From Tieghemiomyces parasiticus (taxonomy: Eukaryota; Kickxellomycota; Dimargaritomycetes; Dimargaritales; Dimargaritaceae), in NCBI GenBank assembly GCA_027575765.1, contig JANBPT010000957.1:1-18010 (forward strand): a stretch of DNA of 18,010 nt. Direction: 5' to 3'. Position numbers and translations under genes: made by a program. Under the pieces are notes generated by a model. That model worked only from the letters and a program-made list of their open reading frames with translations, was not told the DNA's origin and did no database searches. Shown in pieces: positions 11,426-18,010 of the stretch (positions within the stretch are counted from its first letter, which is position 1; each line of letters begins with the position of its first letter).

Positions 11426-11590
11426 GCTGAGGGACGTAGACGTGCTAGTGATGGTAGAGAGAGAATGTGCGAGGGGCGATAGGAAGAAAGGTCGATTAAC
11501 AACGAAGGTTGAAACGCAATGCGGTATGTCGATAAGTCAGGTTAGCTCAGGTTTGTTTTGGCAAACAGATTAGGCCATTCAGCCTTCTCT

Positions 11591-11595
11591 ATTGG
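11591..11595 (-). promoter_or_regulatory. CCAAT box upstream of DAM1
   Basis: On the minus strand this reads CAACCAAT, about 165 bases before the DAM1 start codon. CCAAT elements at this distance are bound by the Hap2/3/5 (NF-Y) complex in fungi. A five-base motif is weak evidence alone; distance and orientation are its support. Confidence 0.35.
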
Positions 11596-11915
11596 TTGTG
11601 CCTATTGTGCCATGAAAGCTGGCAACGGTACGCTTAATAAGGTACCGGTTTCGTAACATGACCCATACCTACACTGTGGCTTTTCGACATAAAAGTAACT
11701 TGTCCTGCCGGCCAGTTCGGTGGACTGTAAACTTTGGGTTGTGTTGTAGTAAGCCAGCGGCTTCTTGGGACTGTCGACGGGTCCGTGGGGTTATCTAAAT
11801 AATAAAACAACGGAGCCTGGTGACGGACGTCTGGAAGTGACCCACTGATGGCCTCGCTATATTAAAAAATAATCCAATGTGCCCCCGGCCTGTGAGTATT
11901 GCTTAGAATCGAGTC

Positions 11916-11921
11916 TTTATT
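11916..11921 (-). terminator. AATAAA polyadenylation signal
   Basis: A minus-strand AATAAA lies about 185 bases past the stop codons of the gene ending at 12104, and is the nearest exact match downstream of it. It is plausibly the 3' end-forming signal of that gene, although fungal signals are often degenerate. Confidence 0.35.
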
Positions 11922-12103
11922 GTTGCCCTAGGTTTAGGTGGCTACCCAGAAGATATAGACACTAAATCGCAAGAGGAACTAGGTGGAAATAGAAAAAAGC
12001 TTAAGCGTAGAGGGTTTGACAAAGCCTTTGCTTGAACTCAGTATCGGAGGTTGGGCTCGCGGTCATAGAAATTTTTTAGCGCCATTTGGTGAAGGTATCA
12101 TTA

Positions 12104-13563
12104 TTATTCGAGAAGCAGGGCCTGATTATAGGTAAGGAACGACAGGGGTCGGTGGGCGCTTGTCATCACAGGTAGGGCTTTGATATCGAGATCACTGGAA
12201 GCCTCATAATTTTGCTTACGGTAATTCGGGAGGGTGCGGATAGCTTGGGCTGCCTGGTCCCACCCGATGGCCTCAGCCTGTTGGGCGCAGTGGCCGAGCA
12301 CTTGCGGGGAAAAAGCAGGTTTGAGAAAGTTCACCAGCGGCGTTTTCCCGTTCTGGGCTGCCACCATGAACGCCAGGGACATCAGTTTAGCGAAAGCCGG
12401 TTCTGATACCACCTGAGCTTGCCGCAAAACATTTTCGTGTTTGATCATCTTTAAGAGATTGCCCGTTTTCCCGCGCGCCGCAAAAACATAGACAGCTGAC
12501 TGAACCACGTCCTCGGCCAGACTTCGAGCTACCTCGGCCATGGTGTCGGTGACGGCCTCCACCAGATTGTTTTCACTTAGGCCAACACGTCCTCGGCCGT
12601 GCGGGTGGTGGAAGAAGCCGGCCAGCTGCTTATCAGCACTCGGCAGGTGATCTCCCCGGGTCAGTAGGTCAAGGTAACGCTTCTTAAATGCCTCACTGCG
12701 CAGGTAATCCACGACGTGGATGAGCGTCTCTATACAGTCACTAGCGATGATGTAGGCCAGCCACTGGTCGGGGGCTCCGTCCGGGGCGCTATCCAGCTGG
12801 TCCAGCGGAACAACCTGCAGGGCCCGGTGGATGCGGCGCAATATAGGGTGGTATCTTTCTAACTTCCGAGCCTCCGACAGGTGACGGAGTTCGGCTTCGC
12901 GGCGGTGCTCATCCGGGACCTGGGCCTGCAAGGCATTAAAGTAGTCTTCAAAATCAATCTCAGCTTCGGAATCGACGCTGGTGTCGGTGTTTGCCGGATA
13001 GTCGGCACGCCGGGCTTCCACGGGAGATTTGTAGACAACACCCCCCGGAGTGGCGAGGAACTTGTGCTGTAAAGGTTCAATGATGAACTTGCGATAGAAA
13101 TGGGCGCGAGCGAAAGACTCCACCCGAGGCCAAAACTCTTTGAACTGCTGGGTCTGAAGGGGTTCGTCGATGATGTTTTCAACGTAACTGTGGATAGTTT
13201 GGGCGTAGCTCTTAGCTCTCTAACGTAGCGGGTCGAATCAGGAGGAAGTGACCAGTGACGGGTGAAACTGAAGTCATTGAGCACAAAATGTATATAATGC
13301 AGAAAATCTTATGTTCCATTGTACCATTGTAGGTACAGAATTGCGATTTAATGATCGATGGGTACTCGTTTGCCTACCTTTAGCGCGGTATTTCGGGACA
13401 AGTCTTGGAGACAATATTTCATCATTTTGTTTGTCACCTGTAGGTTTCGCGATTCAGGGCCGGTGAGACTAGCGTCGATGAGGTTGAGCAATTCGAGTGG
13501 ACAGTTCGCAAGCGTAATAGGGCCCGCTCTTACTACAGCCGACCAACCAAGCACAATCGTCAC
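12104..13563 (-). CDS. Unrecognised alpha-helical protein, 3' two exons
   Basis: Two exons join in phase 0. The first, tentatively 13563-13378, ends at a GTAGGC donor; the second, 13219-12104, follows a TAG acceptor. The last exon is a 371-codon open frame, far longer than chance, with no ATG at its open start. The joined partial protein (about 433 residues) is almost wholly helical. It has an acidic patch (SVDSEAEIDFEDYFNAL), a Leu-rich centre (IASDCIETLIHVVDYL) and a C-terminal segment with ankyrin- or HEAT-like character (FMVAAQNGKTPLVNFLKPA). No catalytic motif, signal peptide or membrane helix is evident. I do not recognise the family. The coding frame ends at TAA TAA TGA, three stops in a row. 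The start of the first exon is uncertain (13563 or 13532 are candidate acceptors). Exons 5' of it must lie between about 13.57 and 14.97 kb and I could not resolve them. Confidence 0.7.
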
Positions 13564-13569
13564 CTGTAG

Positions 13570-14976
13570 CAACGGGATTAATAACATGGCTGGGATAGAC
13601 ACAGCGGTAGAGCCTCGAGATGGATAGGGAATGATGAAAACGCTGGCGTGCGGAAACGGGGGGTTTGGCGCCTATATAACTTATACTCGGAAAAAAAATG
13701 TTGTCCTATTAAAAAGAATGCAGCGGGGTATGTCGAGGTATCCTACCGAGTTGGGCGGGGCGACCGGCCGGCTTATAAAGAAGCCGTATGACAAAAATAT
13801 TCGCTTGGGTGTAGCACCTAAACGCCATGGAGGGTGTGTCAGTGGACCCTGGAGTCGCAGAAAGCCCTCGCTCTTACAGGTTGAAGTGGGCAATTTGTGA
13901 TCTCTGTTAAACTTCTCGGCCCTTTTTGATGGTTGACATGCAAGTCTCGCTGGGATGGTAATATGAATCGCTGGTGTTACCCTGGTGATCGAGTACGGCG
14001 CACTGGTGTGCGGGTCCTGTAATAACAAGGTGACCCGCGGATAGTGGCGTAGAGAGATAAAATTGATAAACTATTGTCCGGTATGTTTCACCTAGCTATG
14101 CCCATCGCTTTGGCTCTTGCGATCGAATGAATGATAATTGGAAATTAACTTTAACATGAAGGGAACGGAAATTTCAGGTCTCGTTTCATAGGTCGATTTG
14201 GGTCCAAGAATTTCCTGTCCCCTTTCCTTTGGCTCCTTTTTGCCCCCCTTCTCTTCGTTCACTGTCTTTGCATCCATCCCTTTTTCCTTCCCCCTTTGCT
14301 TCCAAGTTGAAACCCAACTATCTAAAGCATCGGCCCCTTCGGAAGCCTCCAGCTTCTCTCAGGTTTTTCTCAGCAATATCCTCTCAGCTTCATCCTTATA
14401 TCGCTTGATATCTCGTAGCAGTCCGCGATCGTTCGTAGAAACCCTTCCCCTATCCCTCACTCTGTATCCTCTGCTCACTTTTCTCTCTAACCTTAAGCCT
14501 AACCATCGTTTATTAGCAATATAAACGAATTAATTAATATGCACTTAAGTATCGACCAAGCTAGGACCAGTTGGGATTTGCCCCCGTTTACCAACACTAA
14601 GACTACCAGAACGTCCCCAGCACCTCTTGCGCCGCCCGGTTCGCCAAGGCCAGGTTTTCGCTTTAGAGTTTACCCATTTTCCTGTTGCTAATTATTCGTG
14701 ATAACACCTCAAACTGCCCAGCAAATTATCCTTTGCCCAATTCCAGTGGTACATTCACCAGCTCAATAGGCTATCACCGCTACTATCTATGGTATAGCGT
14801 CCCTGAAGAAAAATCACCAGTAGATATGAACGCACGAGTAGCTGCCCGTATTTATGCTGTCACTAGAGCATGCAGGCCGACATTCACTCTTCATTGTAGT
14901 AGTTATCAATGTCAAGGCTTAAATGACGTTGCTTCATATATACTGTTTTTAGGTTGGGCCGACCACAGTCAATATG
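13570..14976. other. Unresolved region, probably 5' exons of the helical-protein gene
   Basis: The minus-strand gene ending at 12104 must begin in this interval, since the next gene upstream ends at 14977. I see several donor-like sites on the minus strand (GTAAGAG near 13877, GTAACAC near 13980) and short open segments before them. None gives a peptide convincing enough to fix the frame. A minus-strand AATAAA at 14509-14514 could serve the gene ending at 14977, although at 465 bases it is rather distant. A 146-codon open frame on the plus strand at 14685-15125 has no coding character and overlaps the real gene. Confidence 0.4.
14210..14500. repeat. Long pyrimidine-rich tract (purine-rich on minus strand)
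   Basis: Across about 290 bases the plus strand is strongly C/T-biased, most clearly at 14217-14305, in contrast to the balanced sequence on both sides. On the minus strand one frame reads as Lys/Glu/Arg-rich helix in two blocks, RDIKRYKDEAERILLRK and EKLEASEGADALDSWVSTWK, separated by an in-frame TGA. It may be a degraded or mis-read exon, or simply a composition tract; purine-rich DNA gives K/E/R codons and few stops by itself. Confidence 0.4.
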
Positions 14977-16839
14977 TTAAAGAGTTCGTGCTGTTCGCTC
15001 GCCCTCCTCGGCCCCAGAAAACCGGAAAGTCTGCCGGGTCAAATTGTGGGGCGACAACAGCTCTTGGTCCCAGAACTGGCAAGCAGGCTCACTCAACAGC
15101 TCATCAATTTGATTGGCCAGTGTGACAAGGTTCCTATTAGCGCGCGAGTGTTCAGGGTCCATTAGACCAGCTAGGTCACTAGCCTTGGTCGCTGAGTGCG
15201 TCGAAAATTTCTCCATAATCTGGCCAGCCAGCCTAGGCAGCCAGCCTACTGCCGGTGGCTCGTCAGCAGCGCCGAGCTGTTCTTGGAAAACCGATGGGGT
15301 GGGCAGGCCACCAGATTGCGCCAACCAACGCAAATGTTCAACTGGGCCTTGGGTGGCCAAAATAATTTCTTGGCCATTTTCGCCGGCAGGTGGTACAAGA
15401 ATCGAGTCGGTCGCCGCCGCGGGGTCTGGTTCCGCACACTGAGAATCATGAAGGTCGAGGGGCGGCGCCTCTGGCCATAGGTAGCCGCTGTAGAACGCAG
15501 CGGCCCTGTCACGTAGCGCAACAATATGATGCCTCTCGCGGACCATCCGATCGTGAACGAACCGCAGACTGGATTGCGCCGCTGGAAGTCGCGTTTGGCG
15601 TAGGATAAAGTGGGCCTTCTCAAATGCCTGACAGGCCAGCAGCAATGGAACGGCTAGGACTATGCGTACATCGCCCGCAAGCTCAGATGCTGACTCCACC
15701 CTGCCATTGGGTAGACAATACTCCCAAGGTAAGGTAGTCAAGGCAGCGGGGTCTTCAGGATCGCCGGCCGTACGCAGTTCGGCTATTTGGCGGAAAGGCG
15801 CTAATCGGTCCTGGAGCTCGACGGGTGGCAGGGGTTGAGCGAGCCGGTGACGTAGGGCCGTGTCCAAGCTGCCAGCCCACCGGATAGTGAGAAGTAGAAG
15901 GGCGGTGCCCATAAGGTACCACGCGTGGTGGTCATTTCGGCGCTGGGTTACAAAGAATTGTAGATCCGGTATGGCCTCTGTGCGGTGGTGTACATGTGGC
16001 GGTGGATGGAGTTCCATGGTAGCGGTTGTGAGCGCGTGGTTCAATATCAGACGAGGAGCCAACGCTGGAGGGGTAACATTGGAGGTTTGCCAAACAATTC
16101 AAACAAAACCACACCGATACGTGCAGGCAAGTCCGCCGGGAAGATGCACAGGTATAGATAACTCACTGGTATAGTCTCTGCAACCTAGGTAGATCCGAGC
16201 CCGCACGTAGTAATTTCCAGGATCCCTAGGCAGGTCCTGAAGAGTGGGTCAAACAGTCCAGACAGATGTCAACAGATTAGGGTACAGGGTGAGCTCAGTA
16301 AACCATATCGTTAGGAAGCGCTGGATCGATGGGACACATCTACTGCCGTCAGCTGCCCTCGCGGGGCCCGAATTCGCCATGTTCGTTCTTGGCATGCTTA
16401 CCGACATTTGAGCCCAGTTTCGCGCCGCGTCTAGATCACCTAGACGCAGCGTGCACTGCGCCGCGGTGAGCACCTGCTCTGTGATGTGAATCAGAACCGG
16501 TGGCTTGCGCGTCCGCGCTACCTCGGCCTCCTCCAAAAACCGGGTGCAGAGGTGAAGCGCCTCCACAAAGCGCCGTCGGTAATACAGAAAGTCGATGGCC
16601 TGCCGGATATCGGTAGGTCCGTGCTTCTCAGCAAACCAAGCTCCGAAGTCCTGTCGGGCGAGGGGCCGCAGAAAATGACCCGGCGTTTCCTGGGAAGCCG
16701 CGTAGCTCGCCTTATGTGGCACCAGGTCGTATGCAAGCCGGTCGGGCTTGGCTTGGGACGAACCGAAGAGGTCCAGACCGTCGTCCTCGCTGTCTGACCC
16801 GCCGAACTGGAAAAGGCCGTGGGATTCTAGTGCCTCCAT
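14977..16839 (-). CDS. TPR-like helical protein, C8orf76-like
   Basis: Three exons, 16839-16402, 16236-16167 and 16064-14977, joined by introns of 165 and 102 bases with donors GTAAGC and GTGAGT and phase-matched acceptors. They give a complete 531-residue protein. The start is the first ATG in frame; the open frame before it has no other. Residues 1-25 are acidic (GGSDSEDDGLDLFG). Residues about 78-106 (IRQAIDFLYYRRRFVEAL), 113-146 and 147-235 read as paired helices of TPR type. The 70-base middle exon adds DPGNYYVRARIYLGCRDY, and the hydrophobic AWYLMGTALLLL is more likely a TPR helix than a membrane span. The rest is helical with a Pro/Asp-rich loop near residues 370-400. Order and motifs (acidic start, a Y-RR--Y-EAL helix, a W-containing helix, a late L-T----E-----FW motif) recall the animal C8orf76 family as I remember it. 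No enzymatic motif is visible, so a scaffold role is inferred. Model confidence is higher than family confidence. Confidence 0.7.
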
Positions 16840-17319
16840 GGGAACTGGATATGCGAGACAGGAGGGGGGATCCGTAGGAGGAAAGGCGGTAGTAATAAAG
16901 GCAAACACTAAGGCGATTAAGGGTAAATGTGGGCTAGCATAGCCCTTCTCAAGCGAGTTTGGCGCGTTAGTGGAGGATGTGACGAATTGGGGTTAAGCCA
17001 ATGGCGAGTATCGGGTCGGTTCCCGCTTCTAGGCCGTGGGCGAAAGGCTACCAATCACGGCCTCTAGCTCTGAAATGTCGGCGATTTTTTTTCCTACAAC
17101 GATGCAGCCCGAGAAGTATCTGTTGGAGGGGAACCCTGTGAGTTAAAGCTCACCTACTCATTCGAGTCGCGCCATTAGTGTAGCCATCCTCATTTCCGCC
17201 GTCTTCCGCGCCCCTGGAGCACTCCTCCCCAACGAACCTCGACTTCGCGCTTGCTTTTGATCCCCGCTATACACCTCACAGGTCTGCCCGCCCCTCACCG
17301 CCTATCCAGATCCTCCACC
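16840..17319. promoter_or_regulatory. Divergent promoter region with two CCAAT boxes
   Basis: About 480 bases separate the start codons of the TPR-like gene (minus) and TRM11 (plus). Plus-strand CCAAT motifs occur at 16998-17002 (GCCAATGG) and 17051-17057 (CCAATCA), and a run of eight T follows near 17085. Two CCAAT boxes about 50 bases apart suit a bidirectional housekeeping promoter driven by the Hap/NF-Y complex. No clear TATA box was seen. The last 70 bases before the TRM11 ATG are C/T-rich, as is common for fungal 5' leaders. Confidence 0.45.
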
Positions 17320-18010
17320 ATGCGGCCGTACCTCATCCACTTCGCGCAGATGCACGCGGACTTCCGCCTGGCCGAGTTAGAGGCCCTCTCCCAGCTGGAA
17401 AAAGTTCCCATCGAGTACGACCGCGGCACCTACCGTGCCGACAACCCATTCTTGCTTGTCCGACTGGCGGACGACGACAGCGCCCGCCGCCTGGTTCGGA
17501 GGTCAATTCTTATCAAAGAGGTTTGCGAGTTCTGGGCCCAAGGCAGCGACTACCCGGAGCTATTTGCCGTGGTCAAGCAGACCCCCGAGCGCTGGGTAAG
17601 TTATGCCGGACTTGGGCGCACTGGTAATATCAGACGAGGTTAGCCCGACCAGGCGACCAGTTCCGATATCCCGGCCGTCTCTTCGCCACAGGGACCTGTT
17701 CTACCTGCTCGCATCAGACCTTCGTATCGAGCACACCAGCCAATTTTAACTAACAAGCGTGACGCGATGCACTCACCGCTCCTCCTTTCCTTTTTTTTAC
17801 ATATATATATATTGGCACGCATATGCAGGTTGACTTCATGACGTGCTCCTTCAAGTTCCACATCGACGGTTTCGGTGGAACGCGCAGCATCAAGGAGCAG
17901 GTGGAAATCATCAACCGGTTCTCTTTCCTCGGCTTCGAAGGCCCGATTGACCTCAAAAACCCCGACGCCTTCTTTATCGTTTACGAAGACTACGGGGCCG
18001 ACCCGAACGT
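17320..18010 (+). CDS. TRM11: tRNA (guanine(10)-N2)-methyltransferase, 5' part
   Basis: Catalytic subunit that, with its activator Trm112, makes N2-methylguanosine at position 10 of tRNAs. Exon 1 is 17320-17595 (92 codons) and exon 2 starts at 17829 and runs off the window. The donor is GTAAGT, the acceptor GCAG, and the junction is in phase 0. The start ATG sits in a CACCATG context and begins the conserved RPYLIHFAQMHADFRLAELE. Exon 1 also has FLLVRLADDDSARRLVRRSI and FWAQGSDYPELF. Exon 2 gives SFKFHIDGFGGTRS, then FSFLGFEGPIDLKNPDAFFI and YEDYGADPN, matching the N-terminal and THUMP-related part of Trm11. The Rossmann-fold methyltransferase domain with its DPPYG motif lies beyond the window. 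It is divergent from the TPR-like gene and probably shares its promoter. The family call is secure. Confidence 0.93.
17596..17828 (+). other. TRM11 intron 1
   Basis: A 233-base GT-AG intron with donor GTAAGT and acceptor CATATGCAG. A branch-point match (AACTAAC) lies near 17747-17753. It is followed by a C/T-rich tract with eight T at 17791-17798 and an alternating AT run at 17800-17812. Reading through it meets an in-frame TAG at 17641-17643. An internal segment after a CAG near 17691 is open for 18 codons but then stops, and is not needed to complete the Trm11 domain. Confidence 0.8.

Larger units (their letters stand above)
11426..12103. other. Intergenic region between DAM1 and the gene upstream of it
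   Basis: This region serves as the 5' flank of DAM1 and the 3' flank of the minus-strand gene ending at 12104. It holds a minus-strand CCAAT box and an AATAAA, both listed separately. No further coding exon was seen. A short upstream non-coding exon of DAM1 is possible, because a CAG acceptor-like site sits directly before the ATG at 11425. Confidence 0.45.

Noticed and set aside
12859..13284. 141-codon minus-strand frame overlapping the long helical exon
   Set aside because: It is a Ser/Thr/Pro-rich frame-shifted shadow of the real frame and crosses the intron.
14685..15125. 146-codon plus-strand frame
   Set aside because: It overlaps the 3' end of the TPR-like gene on the opposite strand and has no motif; the minus-strand gene is far better supported.
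15956..16401. A single 446-base intron in the TPR-like gene using the CAG before 15953
   Set aside because: Phase 0 would fit, but the two-intron model with the 70-base exon uses better sites and adds a typical TPR helix, so it was preferred.
17691..17756. Extra TRM11 exon after a CAG at 17689-17691
   Set aside because: It is open for only about 18 codons before a stop, and joining exon 1 directly to 17829 already matches the Trm11 domain without a gap.

Overview
The window reads as a piece of an intron-rich fungal nuclear genome with roughly balanced base composition. Three things point to a fungus. The minus-strand gene near the middle carries the signature of Dam1, a subunit of the mainly fungal DASH/Dam1 kinetochore complex. 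The genes are split by short GT-AG introns of about 100 to 230 bases. There are no operons or bacterial signals. A second gene resembles an animal-type TPR protein (C8orf76-like), which hints at an early-diverging fungal lineage; that placement is inference.

Layout: (1) From 1 to about 9.4 kb I find no gene I can defend. The open frames there are of the length expected by chance, and there is one clean G-quadruplex motif. (2) From about 9.6 to 11.43 kb on the minus strand lies a DAM1-like gene in at least six short exons, including a 22-base microexon. Joined, it gives a Dam1 N-terminal domain followed by a linker and what looks like a C-terminal winged-helix domain. (3) From 12.10 to about 13.56 kb on the minus strand are the last two exons of an alpha-helical protein I do not recognise; its 5' exons are unresolved. 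(4) 13.6 to 14.97 kb has no resolved gene and contains a 300-base pyrimidine tract (purine-rich on the minus strand). (5) From 14.98 to 16.84 kb on the minus strand is a complete three-exon gene for a 531-residue TPR-like protein. (6) 16.84 to 17.32 kb is a divergent promoter region with two CCAAT boxes. (7) From 17.32 kb to the window edge on the plus strand is the 5' part of TRM11, the catalytic subunit of the tRNA m2G10 methyltransferase, with one intron.

The genes have no obvious common pathway: tRNA modification, kinetochore-microtubule attachment and two poorly known helical proteins sit next to each other as ordinary eukaryotic neighbours. The most interesting item is the DAM1 locus. 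It is almost invisible to open-frame scanning, is supported by a chain of phase-matched consensus splice sites, and appears to join a Dam1 head to a winged helix. The analogous animal Ska complex also uses a winged-helix fold for microtubule binding. All gene models were read by eye and have no transcript support.
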